Shown one piece after another: positions 1 to 13,188 of a stretch of DNA of 64,000 nt (the first letter of the stretch is position 1; each line of letters opens with the position of its first letter). Under the pieces are notes generated by a model that was not told where the DNA came from, did no database searches, and saw only the letters and a program-made list of their open reading frames with translations. Position numbers and translations under genes: made by a program. Source of the stretch: JBJXFE01 sp046153875. GTDB taxonomy: Bacteria; Planctomycetota; Phycisphaerae; Phycisphaerales; UBA1924. The DNA is taken from contig JBJXFE010000016.1 of the NCBI GenBank assembly GCA_046153875.1, positions 1 through 64,000 of the forward strand. Direction: 5' to 3'.

Positions 1-1882
<1,882 letters not shown>

Positions 1883-2356
1883 GCACCAACCTGACGCCGC
1901 GTCTGGGACCCCGCCTTTGCCCGCGGGGACGCGGAAAAAACCGTCCGATCGTGCCGACGACCGACCAAGGCCGATGCCCGGGCCACCCGCCGACCGATGC
2001 GACCAACCACACCAACTTCGCCTATATGCGCTCTCGTTGCATTCAACTCGGTGAAACTGCAACAACTACGCCGCGACCTCACGGAACCACGCACGCCCCG
2101 AGGCAGAAGCCCCGAAACCGTGAATCGCCCCGCTCGTCGCGGCGGACGTTCAATCATGTATCCGGTTGTCAAGGAGCCCCGCCGGGCGTCGGTCGCCCGC
2201 AGTCCGGCGGTCCATGCCGGGCCTTGCCGGGCCTTGCCGGGCCTTGCCGGGCCTTGCCTTGCAGCAGGTTTGGCCTTCGTCTTTCGGGCGGATCGCCCAA
2301 AGTCGCGGGGGGACTATACGCGGGCACCGCCGGTGGTCAAGCCGCGGGCGGACTTT
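1883..2356. other. Intergenic region upstream of 23S rRNA; no 16S or tRNA
   Basis: This 474-bp stretch lies between the 5' end of the 23S gene and the 3' end of a minus-strand protein gene. It holds no recognisable tRNA and no 16S sequence. A weak promoter-like pair on the minus strand, TTGAAT (2041-2046) and TATAGG (2021-2026), has only a 14-bp spacer and is not convincing. The one notable structure is the 10-bp tandem repeat at 2211-2257. The rRNA promoter should lie here but cannot be placed with confidence. Confidence 0.6.
2211..2257. repeat. 10-bp tandem repeat
   Basis: Three exact copies of GCCTTGCCGG (2221-2250) are followed by a partial copy (2251-2257) and preceded by a degenerate one (tccatgccgg, 2211-2220). 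It lies about 330 bp upstream of the 23S 5' end. No function can be assigned; the unit is GC-rich and direct, not palindromic. Confidence 0.85.
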
Positions 2357-4507
2357 TCAACCGCCGCCGCCGCCGCCCCCACCGCCGCCCGGCCCTCCCG
2401 GCGGCTTCGGTGTGTCTGGACCCGAGGGTCCCCTGGGCCCGTCGTCTTCGATCGGCTTGGGAGGCTCGCCCTGCGTCTCACCCTTCTTCGCCGAGCCGGA
2501 CACCGTGACGTACAGCGGGCTCGTTCGCTCCTCGTCCGGTACGCGCACGATCAACGCCCCGCCACCATCGCGCAGGTAGGCCCGCGGCTTCGGGGGTGTC
2601 GGACGACCGCCCGGGCCGAGATCGCCCGCCAGCGGACCCGCGCCCGCATCGACCAGGATCACGTTCAACGCGATCCGGATCGGAGTGGTCCACGGCTTGG
2701 CGCCCTCGGGCAGCGCCGCGGGTTGATCGGGGTTCGCGGGCGCGGGCGGGGGAGGAACCCCTCCGGGCCCCGGCATGATAATCGTCTCACCGCCGCCACC
2801 CGGCGGAACCCGCGGGTCCGCCTGGAGCGGTACGGGAACGCCAGCGTTCTCGGGGTCGTCCACCTTGAACTTGGAGAGGTCCCAGATCAGCAGCTTGGAG
2901 GAATCAGGCAGGCTCAACCCGGCGGCGAGCGGGTCGCCGGGCTCCACGCCCGTCGTCCCGCGCCGATAGAACCCGTAGAACATGCGGTAGAGTTCGGCGC
3001 TGGCCCGGGGCGAACCTTCGATCGCGTCCCCTTCGGAGGCGCTGGTGATGAAGTAGTACTCGTCATCAAGGACGCCGACCGGCTCGCTCCACTCCGACGG
3101 TTCGCCCGCGACCAGAGCCCGCGAGGCGAGCCCCTGCTGTTCGGCCACGAGCGAGGCCGCACGCCCGAACACAGGGTTGTTGATCACAATCCGCACACGG
3201 TAGCGGTAGGTCTTGCCGGGCTCGGCCGTCACGTCGTGCGCCCAGACGCGCACGCCCGGGTCCTCGAGCAGCGCCGGGAGGCGCCGGGCCTCCGTGCCGC
3301 GCTCCGGCGGCGGCAGCTTGGTCTTCGTCACGGGGTCGTACCCGGTCGCGACGATCGACTTTTCCATCGCCGCGACCTCGTCGGTGAGGCCCTTGACGGA
3401 TTTCTCGGCCGCGGCCAGGGCGCGCTCCTGCGGGCTCGGGCCCGCGCCCGGGTTGCGCGGGGGTGCGTTCCCGATGATGTCGCCGGCGCCCGGGCCCTGC
3501 GGCGGGCGGCCACCGGCGTTCTTCCGCGCGTTGTCGAGCTTGATCTGAGCCCGCTTCAGATCGTCCCTCTTCTGATCGAGCCGGCGGAACTGGGCCGACA
3601 CTTCCGGAGGCACCGATTGCCCCGCCGCCAGGGCCCGGGCTTCGCTCGGCGGCAGCCAGGGATCCCCGGCCACGAGTCGGTAGTACGCGGGGCGCTGAAC
3701 GTCCTCGGCCAGGCGCCGCGCTTCGCCCGAGAAATGACTCAGGTCGAGGGCGGTATGCACCGTCTTGGCGGTATCCGCGCGAAGGTCCACCAGCCCGGGG
3801 GCGGCGGGCACGTCCGTCAGGTTCGTCCATTCCCCGTCGCCCGTCCGTTCCTCGCGCTCCATCGCTACCGCGAAAACCTGGGTCGTGTCGCGGAACCACG
3901 CCAGGGGGATCGCGCGCGTCAGTCCCGCGTCGCCGTCGGGGTCACGCTGAAGCGACTTGAACAACGCGGTCCCGTCGAAGACGGCCTCGACGCTCACCGC
4001 CACCTTGTCGAACGGCTGCGCGGCGGGGAGGAGCTTGAGCAACCCGGGGCGCGACACGGCCGTCGCGGGGTCGATCGTGCCCCAGAACGAGTGCGCAACG
4101 GGTCGGGTGGTGGGCGGCACCTGGGGCTCGGCGATCGGCGCGTCACCCCGCCGGGAACCGATGATGTCCGCGCCGCCCTTGAACTGCGCGGGTACGCCGA
4201 TCGCGAGCCGGACCGCGCCCGGCGCCACCGGCGCCTGGCGGTCCACCCGGAACTTCTCGGAGAGGTCGCTCGACGCGATCGTCGGCGGGGTCCAGGCCCT
4301 GGAGGGGTCCATCTCGACCGCCGCCTCGCGCGCCTTCTGGGCGACGACGTCGTACGCCCTCCCGGGCGGCACGTCCTGCGGCCCCACCTTGATGCGGGAG
4401 TCCACGAGGAACTGGACGGCGATGACGATCAGGAACCCGGCCGAGACCGCCACGAGGACGATCTTCTCGACCTGCTGCTCCAGCGTGCTGACGCCCTTCA
4501 TTTTCAT
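2357..4507 (-). CDS. Bitopic membrane protein of the pilus-like operon, Gly-rich C-terminus
   Basis: The product has about 716 residues. The ATG at 4507 is preferred over the GTG at 4549 because GGAAGG sits 7 nt before it. A short cytoplasmic start is followed by one membrane helix (about residues 11-33, ending QFLVDSR) and a large periplasmic part. The middle has charged helical stretches likely to form coiled coils, and the tail is Pro/Gly-rich, ending in a run of ten glycines encoded by a GGC triplet repeat (2360-2390). I do not recognise a named domain. Its position as third gene after the PilM-PilN fusion and a PilO-like protein, 69 nt downstream of the latter, suggests an accessory part of the same inner-membrane platform, perhaps the PilP slot. 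That role is inferred from context only. Confidence 0.75.
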   Translation of the reverse strand: MKMKGVSTLEQQVEKIVLVAVSAGFLIVIAVQFLVDSRIKVGPQDVPPGRAYDVVAQKAREAAVEMDPSRAWTPPTIASSDLSEKFRVDRQAPVAPGAVRLAIGVPAQFKGGADIIGSRRGDAPIAEPQVPPTTRPVAHSFWGTIDPATAVSRPGLLKLLPAAQPFDKVAVSVEAVFDGTALFKSLQRDPDGDAGLTRAIPLAWFRDTTQVFAVAMEREERTGDGEWTNLTDVPAAPGLVDLRADTAKTVHTALDLSHFSGEARRLAEDVQRPAYYRLVAGDPWLPPSEARALAAGQSVPPEVSAQFRRLDQKRDDLKRAQIKLDNARKNAGGRPPQGPGAGDIIGNAPPRNPGAGPSPQERALAAAEKSVKGLTDEVAAMEKSIVATGYDPVTKTKLPPPERGTEARRLPALLEDPGVRVWAHDVTAEPGKTYRYRVRIVINNPVFGRAASLVAEQQGLASRALVAGEPSEWSEPVGVLDDEYYFITSASEGDAIEGSPRASAELYRMFYGFYRRGTTGVEPGDPLAAGLSLPDSSKLLIWDLSKFKVDDPENAGVPVPLQADPRVPPGGGGETIIMPGPGGVPPPPAPANPDQPAALPEGAKPWTTPIRIALNVILVDAGAGPLAGDLGPGGRPTPPKPRAYLRDGGGALIVRVPDEERTSPLYVTVSGSAKKGETQGEPPKPIEDDGPRGPSGPDTPKPPGGPGGGGGGGGGG

Positions 4508-4576
4508 GGTCGCACCTTCCGCGTTCGCGCTTCCACCCTCAACTCCCACCGTCCGCGCCGCCGAGACCGATCGGGC

Positions 4577-5890
4577 TCAACCCCCGCCCGGGGGGACCAC
4601 CGGGTCGGGCGGGATCGCCAGCCCGTCCCTGATCCCGTCCGGCATCAGCGGCTTCAGCCAGCTGCGCAGCCATACGGTCTCGACCCGCAGCGTCGCCTTC
4701 ACCACGTGGGCCGAGCCGTAGTAATACCCCTGCCGCAGGTCCTTGTGGGCGTCCACTTCGGCCAGGTCGCACCCGATGACGGTCATGAAGTTGGTGCGTG
4801 AGATCGCGTTGACCAGGTCGATGAGGCGGGATGAATCCGCGACGACCTCCAGGTCCGCGCACCGCACGTCGTAGAGCGCGTTGGTCTTGCTCGACCTGCG
4901 CCAGGTGATCGATCGCTGGGGGTCGAGCGGGGCCTTGTCCGACCCCAGCCCCGCCGTCGGCGTCCATGTTTCGGCCGACACCGCCGATTCGCCGATGATC
5001 GGGAGGCGGTCCACCCGGACTTTCTCGATCCGCTTGACGACAGACTGGTCCACGGTGGTGGCGTGCCCGTCGGCGTCGGTGTTTGCGGCCGCCACGGCGC
5101 GCAGAAGGTCCTGCGTCACCCAGTAGTCCCACTGCAGCTCGAAGCACTCCCAGACCTTCGGGGGCTCCGACGGCAGGCGTCGCGGCAGGTCCGGGTCGCG
5201 GGGCAGGCAGTCCATGGTGGCGTACACCGAGACTTCGCCGGCGCGCTGCTGATACCGCGCGATGCGCTGGGCCGTCAGCTTTTCCGTGATCTCCGCGACG
5301 CGTTCGGGGGTGATCGCGCCCTCGCCGTGCTCGGCGCGGATGCGGTCGATCTCGCGCAGCTCGAGCTCGGTGATCTCCTCGAGGACGCGGACGGCGTCGG
5401 CCGGAGCGCCGGCGCGCGCCTCGTCGAGGAGCCGCTGGTAAACGCTGGGCCCGCCGCCCTTGCCGACGAGGAGCTCGATGAACTCGAGCCGCTTGAACAT
5501 CGCGTCCTGCTCGGTGGGCATGGGGAAGAGCCCCTGCACCAGCACCTCGTGCCCGGCCTTGTTGAGTGCCGTCGCCTGGTCCACGGTCGCCTTCACGTGC
5601 CCGTCGCGCTCGGCGCGCTTCTCGCGGAACCACTTGGTGATGGTCTCGTTGGGGGCCGGGGCGTTGAGCTCGACGGGCGCCTCGCCCGGCTGATTCGGCG
5701 GGACGACGTAGTTCACGGACGTCCCGCTCACACTCCGAAGAGCGTCCGTGACTTCCTTCTCGCGGGCCGTCCGGATGCTCCGGTTCCACATCGAGCTGAA
5801 CGCGAACGCCGTCGGCAGCGAAACCAGGATGACGGCGCTGAGCACGACGATCGGCACATGCCCCTTGATCCAGGCCAGGATGTTGTTCAC
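4577..5890 (-). CDS. PilO/Amuc_1100-like bitopic membrane protein
   Basis: About 437 residues. The GTG at 5890 is chosen because it forms a GTGA 4-nt overlap with the stop of the upstream pilM gene and follows GGGGGG; a GTG at 5932 is possible. One membrane helix (about residues 10-32, IVVLSAVILVSLPTAFAF) precedes a long periplasmic region with charged helical segments. Near the C-terminus is a ferredoxin-like alpha/beta stretch (SSRLIDLVNAIS, then TLRVETVWLRSW). That layout resembles PilO-type proteins and the Amuc_1100 pilus-associated protein of Akkermansia, another PVC bacterium that also has a PilM-like neighbour. The comparison is from memory of the architecture, not an alignment. Translational coupling with the PilM-PilN gene supports a shared complex. 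Confidence 0.75.
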   Translation of the reverse strand: MNNILAWIKGHVPIVVLSAVILVSLPTAFAFSSMWNRSIRTAREKEVTDALRSVSGTSVNYVVPPNQPGEAPVELNAPAPNETITKWFREKRAERDGHVKATVDQATALNKAGHEVLVQGLFPMPTEQDAMFKRLEFIELLVGKGGGPSVYQRLLDEARAGAPADAVRVLEEITELELREIDRIRAEHGEGAITPERVAEITEKLTAQRIARYQQRAGEVSVYATMDCLPRDPDLPRRLPSEPPKVWECFELQWDYWVTQDLLRAVAAANTDADGHATTVDQSVVKRIEKVRVDRLPIIGESAVSAETWTPTAGLGSDKAPLDPQRSITWRRSSKTNALYDVRCADLEVVADSSRLIDLVNAISRTNFMTVIGCDLAEVDAHKDLRQGYYYGSAHVVKATLRVETVWLRSWLKPLMPDGIRDGLAIPPDPVVPPGGG

Positions 5891-7896
5891 GTCGAACCCC
5901 CCGCCGCGGGCGGCGTCAGAATCATCTCCCACGTCACCTCGACCGTGGTCACCGTCGCGCCCGGCGTCGGCCCCGGCCCCGGCGGGATTGGGCTGATCTT
6001 GTTCATGGCCTCACGGGCCAGGGCCCGCTCCCGGTCCGCCGCCTGCTCTTCGGCCGAGGGCGCGCCCGGACGCGGCCCCGCCCCGATGAGCTGGACGTTC
6101 GCGCCGGGGATGTGCTCGCCCGTGCCCCCCCCCTCACCCATGAGCGTCGCGGCTGCGCGTCCGCCGGGGGCGACACGACCCGGCGTGCTCGCGCCCGGGT
6201 CTTCCTTGGGGGCATCGGGAATCTTGAGCGAGCCCCGGACCTTGGCCTCGACGAAAACGATCTCGTACGGCACGCCGGTCCGCTTGGCGTGGTCGCGGAG
6301 CCATTGGTCGATCGTGCGGATCTTGAAACGCTGCGCGTCGGGCTGCTCGGTGACGAGCGTCGCCGTCACGCTGAGCTTCGCCGGCGTCGGCGTCGTCGCG
6401 AGAGCCGCTTCCACCTTCGGCGGGACGTAGGAACTCTTGAGGTTCTGGAGGACATAGGCCGGGCCGGGCGGCTTGACCGCGCCCGCGGCGAGCGCCCCTT
6501 CGGGCCACTTGGCGGCCAGCGCATCCGCGTCGGCGAACATGCGGCCCACGTCCATCAGCATCATCGCGTGGAATGCCCGGCGGTCGAGCAGCCCGAGGAT
6601 GTCCGCGGCCGCCAGGTTCGGCGTAGGCTCGGTCACGTCGTTGGCGTCGCTCTTGAGCTGGCGGAAGCGCCCGGCGACCTCGGTAACCGTGGCGGGCTTC
6701 GGATTGGCCGCGATCTGCGTGCGATCGATGAACGGTCGGATGAACATCGCGCCGCTGCCCGCGACAGCCACGCCGGCCGCCACGCCGAACCACGGGATCT
6801 TCCGCCGCCACATGGCCGTGCGGACGACGGTCACGGGCATCAGGTTCACGTCCAGCGTCGCCTCGCCCAGCCCCTGGAGGGCGAGCCCGTAGGCCGTGGA
6901 GAGGTTGAGCGCCTGGGCCTGGAGCTCGCCCGCACGGGCGCCCTCGAGCGTGAGACGCTTGAAGCCCTCAAGCCGGTACACGTCGAGCTGCAACTGCTGC
7001 TTGAGGAACTTGCGCAGGCCCGGCAGGCGGAACGTGGACCCCAGCCCGATGAGGCGGGTCAGCTTCGCGTCCTTGTGGAGGGACTGGTAGTACCCGATCG
7101 ACCGCTGCACATCCTGGGCCAGGTCGCCGAAGACGGGGCGCATCGCCTGGAAGACGTGGCGCGCGTGCTGCGTGCTCTCGGCTTCTTTCTTGAGCTTCTC
7201 GGCCTTGGGGTAGCCCAACTGGAACTTGTTGACCAGCGCCTCGGTGAAGTGGTGCCCGCCGATCGGGAAGGTGCGGATCCACACCCGCCCGGCCTCGCAG
7301 ATCACCAGGTCCGTCGAGGTCGTTCCGATGTCGAGGAGAATCGTGCCGGGCGTCTGCTCGTTGAAGGCCAGGTCGTGGGCGATGGCGTTGTAGACGGCCA
7401 CGGGCGAGAGTGTGACGAAGTCGGGCGTGATGCCGACTTCCTCGTACATCGTGAGCCGCTCCATGATCCGCTCGCGGGTGATCGCGAAGATCCCCACTTC
7501 CACCTCGGGCGAATCCGGGCTGGCGAACGTCTGGTAGTCCCACTCCACGTCGTCGATCGGGAAGGGGATCTGCTGCACGGCCTCGAACTTCACGATGTCC
7601 GGAACTTTCTTGGGCTCGACCGGGGGGAGCTTGGCGAAGCGGGCGAAGGCCGAGTGGCCCGGGACGGACATGGCCACGGTCGCGCCGGTGAGGTCCGCCT
7701 GGTTGACCAGTTCGCCCATCGCGACGCGCAGCGCATCGCTCTGGTCGAGGTCGGGCGTGGAGAGCACCTTCTTGTGCGGGATGACGAGGAACTCGGCGAG
7801 CGTCGGGCCGCCCGACCCCGTCCCGGCCTCGAGCTTCACCGCCTTGATGGCGCCGGCCCCGACCTCGATGCCCCAGCTCACGTTCGATGACGGCAT
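5887..7896 (-). CDS. pilM: Type IV pilus assembly protein PilM fused to PilN
   Basis: About 669 residues from the ATG at 7896, which follows GAGG; an upstream TTG at 7908 is less likely. The N-terminal part is the actin-like PilM fold: GIEVGAGAIKAVKL at the start, SVPGHSAFARF near residue 80, the phosphate-binding DIGTTSTDL near 190 and LIGLGSTFRLPGLRKFL near 285. Around residue 350 the chain reads VNLMPV, followed by a basic stretch and one membrane helix (about 369-388). This is how a separate PilN begins (INLLP, basic residues, helix). In other bacteria PilM binds that N-terminal PilN peptide; here both appear to be one polypeptide. The rest (about 390-669) is periplasmic with a Pro/Gly-rich tail. 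It is the first gene of a three-gene minus-strand operon. In the PilM family, ATP binding in the cytoplasm organises the inner-membrane PilN/PilO platform. Confidence 0.88.
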   Translation of the reverse strand: MPSSNVSWGIEVGAGAIKAVKLEAGTGSGGPTLAEFLVIPHKKVLSTPDLDQSDALRVAMGELVNQADLTGATVAMSVPGHSAFARFAKLPPVEPKKVPDIVKFEAVQQIPFPIDDVEWDYQTFASPDSPEVEVGIFAITRERIMERLTMYEEVGITPDFVTLSPVAVYNAIAHDLAFNEQTPGTILLDIGTTSTDLVICEAGRVWIRTFPIGGHHFTEALVNKFQLGYPKAEKLKKEAESTQHARHVFQAMRPVFGDLAQDVQRSIGYYQSLHKDAKLTRLIGLGSTFRLPGLRKFLKQQLQLDVYRLEGFKRLTLEGARAGELQAQALNLSTAYGLALQGLGEATLDVNLMPVTVVRTAMWRRKIPWFGVAAGVAVAGSGAMFIRPFIDRTQIAANPKPATVTEVAGRFRQLKSDANDVTEPTPNLAAADILGLLDRRAFHAMMLMDVGRMFADADALAAKWPEGALAAGAVKPPGPAYVLQNLKSSYVPPKVEAALATTPTPAKLSVTATLVTEQPDAQRFKIRTIDQWLRDHAKRTGVPYEIVFVEAKVRGSLKIPDAPKEDPGASTPGRVAPGGRAAATLMGEGGGTGEHIPGANVQLIGAGPRPGAPSAEEQAADRERALAREAMNKISPIPPGPGPTPGATVTTVEVTWEMILTPPAAGGST

Positions 7897-8266
7897 ATAC
7901 AACCTCAACTTCCGGCGGCGTGCCCGGCTTCGCGTCTGCGTCTGCTCGTGGCACAGGCGTCCCGCCGGTGCCTACCCCGCCTTGTTCCGTCCCGATCTCC
8001 AACAACGCGGTCAACCCGTGCCACCCACACGCGGCCGCGCCACCCGCCCCCAAAAATGGCCGCGGATGGTACACGGAACCCGACGAACCGTCAGCCCCCG
8101 GTACGAAGCCTACCGGCCGGGGTTGCGGACCGCACCCCCCGGACCCGAACCCGTTACAACCGCGTTACAGGCAACGAGCCGCCGACCCGGCTGCCTCTCG
8201 GCAGCAGGTCGGCGGCGCGTGCCGGTTCCGTTGGTGAGTGCAGGAACGAGGCGATGGTCGACCGAC
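7897..8266. other. Intergenic region upstream of the pil operon
   Basis: This 370-bp gap lies between the pilM start and the 3' end of a GC-dockerin gene, both on the minus strand. It contains the strong hairpin at 8178-8216. The promoter of the pil operon should be in the remaining 280 bp, but no clear -35/-10 pair stands out. No tRNA or conserved small gene was found. Confidence 0.5.
8178..8216 (-). terminator. Strong two-part hairpin after the GC-dockerin gene
   Basis: A perfect 10-bp stem (GCCGCCGACC at 8178-8187 with GGTCGGCGGC at 8207-8216) encloses a 6-bp stem (GCTGCC/GGCAGC) with a TCTC loop. It starts 51 nt past the stop of the minus-strand gene ending at 8267. There is no U-tract, so it may act as a transcript 3'-end stabiliser or a non-canonical terminator. 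Confidence 0.6.
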
Positions 8267-9835
8267 CTAGGGGCAACCGAGGACAAACTGACCCTGGAAG
8301 CACCCGAAGTCGGCCACGGTGAGAATCCCGTCACCGTTGCAGTCCGCGTAGGCTCCGAGATCGAACGAGACCAGGAACTCCTTCTGGTTCGACGTCGATC
8401 CGCAGTTCACCGCCGCCGTATCCGACGCCCGCAGCCGGAGCGTGTACGCGCAGCGGGGCAACCCCGCGGTGTTCCAGTTGAAAAGCAGCGCATTGTTCAC
8501 GTTGGCCGCGCCCTGGGCCAGGAACGTCCAGCCAGCCGCGCCCTGGGTCGTGTACTCGAGCACCCAGCCGCCCAGGTGTGCGTCGTTCACGGTCCCGGTC
8601 ACCGCGATCACCCCGCAGCGCCTGGTGCAACTCGCCGGCGCCGTGATCTGTGCGACCGGCTTGGTGTTGTCCACCGCCACAGAGCGCACCACGGTCGCCG
8701 TGTTCCCGCACTGGTCGTTCCCCTTCACCTCGATCAGGTAGTTGCCGTCGACCACCGCCGCGCCGCCCGCGCCCGTGTTCCAGGTCGCGAACGGGTCGTT
8801 CGAGATCCACGCCGCGTACGAAGGGAAGAGCGGGTCCACCGGCTGGTAGGCCCCGCCGATCGCGGGCTTGTACTTCACCGTGAACGTGCCCGGGCACATA
8901 TCCCAGACGGTTCCGTCGATGCACACGCTCCCGCCCACGAGCGACCCCTCCGGCGGCGTGCGCACGCTCCCCGCGCCGAGCGAGAACGATTTGTCCACGT
9001 ACACCACCGTCGTGTCCGTGCTCGTCAGCCCGCACTCGTTGATGACGGTCAGACGCAAGTAGTAGAACCCGTCCGTGATGCCCGCGGGCGCGGTGTTCCA
9101 CGTATACAGCGCCCCCGCCGCGCACACCGGCGTGGTGAACGTTCCGACCTGGGTCCACGCCGCGCCCGGCGCTGCGTCCACCCGCTGGTACTCGAGTTTG
9201 TCAGAGCCGTACACGCCGTCGCTGTCGCACGCGAGCCCGGTGACCGGGACGTTCCCGCAGACGCACGCGCCGTAGGCGGGCGCGTTGATCTGCGCCGTCG
9301 GCGCCGTGTCATCCTCGTTGAACGCCAGGTCGTCGATCGCCTCGAACGTGGACTGCGCGCCCGTGATCTCGATCCGCCTCAGGTTCCCCAGCGGCGCGCT
9401 CACGCGGACAAACCGGTGGACGCCCGGCCCCGGCGCCTGCGGCGGGCCCAGCACGATCACCTGCGGCGCGCCGATGATCCCGGCGCCCGCCGGTGTGCTG
9501 TAGGCGCTCACGCTGTAGTTGCCGGCATCGGTGCCGAGCATGAACGTCACCTCGCTCTGCAGATCGTCGAACACCATCCGCAGCGCGTCGATGCTCGCGC
9601 CCCCGCCGTCCGGATCGATCCGGATGCACTTGGTCCCCGACGACGTGCCCCCGGCGATGTTCGCGAGGATCCGCATCGTGCTTCCGGGAAACGTCGAGAA
9701 CGTCACCCCGTCGTACTGGCTGGTCACCGCCGCGCCCGCCGCGAGGTTCTCAAAGTCAACCCTGGTGCACTGCGCGGCCGCAGCGGACGCCAGCGACGCC
9801 GAAAGCACCAACGCCCACAGACCGGTTCGTGTCAT
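8267..9835 (-). CDS. Secreted protein with C-terminal GC-type dockerin motif
   Basis: 522 residues with AAGGAG 8 nt before the ATG. A Sec signal peptide spans residues 1-21 (LWALVLSASLASAAAA, then QC). The first 170 residues resemble a beta-sandwich found in planctomycete exported proteins (VDFENLAAG, FEAIDDLAF). A string of Ig/fibronectin-like modules follows, each with paired cysteines and WNTA-type motifs (about residues 185-490). The last 30 residues are a single dockerin-like loop, DCNGDGILTVADFGCFQ, ending VLGCP at the very C-terminus. NCBI names this tail the GC-type dockerin domain; its binding partner is not known to me. Substrate and function of the body are unknown. It lies on the opposite strand from the ECF sigma/kinase pair that starts 170 bp away. 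Confidence 0.85.
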   Translation of the reverse strand: MTRTGLWALVLSASLASAAAAQCTRVDFENLAAGAAVTSQYDGVTFSTFPGSTMRILANIAGGTSSGTKCIRIDPDGGGASIDALRMVFDDLQSEVTFMLGTDAGNYSVSAYSTPAGAGIIGAPQVIVLGPPQAPGPGVHRFVRVSAPLGNLRRIEITGAQSTFEAIDDLAFNEDDTAPTAQINAPAYGACVCGNVPVTGLACDSDGVYGSDKLEYQRVDAAPGAAWTQVGTFTTPVCAAGALYTWNTAPAGITDGFYYLRLTVINECGLTSTDTTVVYVDKSFSLGAGSVRTPPEGSLVGGSVCIDGTVWDMCPGTFTVKYKPAIGGAYQPVDPLFPSYAAWISNDPFATWNTGAGGAAVVDGNYLIEVKGNDQCGNTATVVRSVAVDNTKPVAQITAPASCTRRCGVIAVTGTVNDAHLGGWVLEYTTQGAAGWTFLAQGAANVNNALLFNWNTAGLPRCAYTLRLRASDTAAVNCGSTSNQKEFLVSFDLGAYADCNGDGILTVADFGCFQGQFVLGCP

Positions 9836-10003
9836 GGCTCGTGCTCCTTAGAGGTCCGCTCCGGGTGCGCACCGCAGGCGTCCCGGCTCACAGCCGGGCC
9901 CGTGTACGCCGCGTGTTCTCCCCCTTGCGTGATCCCGAGGGAAGGCGACAATGGGCGCGCGGGTCCGACACGATTCCGGCGCTTCCGCGGCGCGGGGTAC
10001 GGC

Positions 10004-10619
10004 ATGCTCCCGGAAAAGATGGTGGTAACACAGACGAGCAACGGCACGCGCGCCCGCGGCGCGGCGGGCCCGAAGACCCTCTCCCCGACGGTCTACGCCG
10101 AGCTCCGCGACCTGGCCACCGCTTACCTCCGGCGCGAACGCCCGGGGCACACCCTGCAGGCGACGGCCCTGGTCCACGAGGCCTACCTCAAGATGATGAA
10201 GCAGCCCGGCTTCTCCTCGAGGGACCGCACCAGCGTCGTCGCGATGGCCGCCGCCGCTATTCGACGCATCCTCGTTGACCACGCCCGGACTCGCGGCCGG
10301 CAGAAACGCGGCGGCGAACGCGGGCGCGTGCCCTTGGTGGAGAGCGCCGCCGTCCGCAACGCGCCGGCGCTCGACCTGCTGGACCTCGACGCGGCCCTCG
10401 ATCACCTCGCCGAACAATCCCCCGAGCGGGCCCGGATCGTCGAGATGCGTTTCTTCGGTGGGATGAGCGCGGCGGAGATCGGATGCGCCCTCAACGTCTC
10501 GAGCCGCACCGTGGAGCGCGACTGGCGCTACGCGCGGGCCTGGCTGTACCGCGAACTCGGGTTGGCGGGCGTGGACGATCGGCGTGCCGGCGCGCCCGAC
10601 GCCCGCGACGGAGAACCGC

Positions 10620-10630
<11 letters not shown>
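10004..10630 (+). CDS. ECF-type RNA polymerase sigma factor
   Basis: About 208 residues. Region 2 is seen in YAELRDLATAYLRRERPGHTLQATALVHEAYLK and in RRILVDHARTRGRQKRGG. Region 4 is seen in LDHLAEQSPERARIVEMRFFGG, then a helix-turn-helix with SAAEIGCALNVSSRTVERDW. The pattern (LQATALVHEAYLK, VDHAR, RTVERDWRYARAWL) is that of the ECF group common in Planctomycetota and Acidobacteria, in which the sigma gene is followed by a Ser/Thr kinase gene rather than an anti-sigma factor. That is the case here: the next gene overlaps it by 11 nt. The start is either ATG 10004 (GGGG upstream) or ATG 10019. It probably directs RNA polymerase to a small regulon in response to a kinase-sensed signal. Confidence 0.93.
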
Positions 10631-13136
<2,506 letters not shown>

Positions 13137-13156
13137 ACCGCGCCGCTGCCGCCAAG

Positions 13157-13188
13157 CCGTAGCGGCATGCGCGACGGAACGGCTACGG
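13157..13188. terminator. Possible bidirectional hairpin between convergent genes
   Basis: CCGTAGC (13157-13163) pairs with GCTACGG (13182-13188) across an 18-nt loop, between the kinase stop (13136) and the last codons of the convergent GC-dockerin gene. There is no U-tract. It could limit read-through in both directions; evidence is weak. Confidence 0.35.

Noticed and set aside
2211..2257. CRISPR array
   Set aside because: Units are 10 bp, contiguous and without spacers. No cas gene is present; the same holds for the heptamer arrays.
1997..4801. Long plus-strand open frame opposite the pil-like operon
   Set aside because: It is antisense to coherent membrane protein genes, its translation is Arg/Pro-rich with no motifs, and it arises from high GC content. 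The same applies to plus-strand frames opposite ftsK (14922-17807) and gyrA (60089-63277).
8267..9835. Cellulosome-type dockerin function
   Set aside because: The loops resemble dockerins but contain fixed cysteines and occur once in this protein; no cohesin or glycoside hydrolase is in the window, so a cellulosome role is unsupported.
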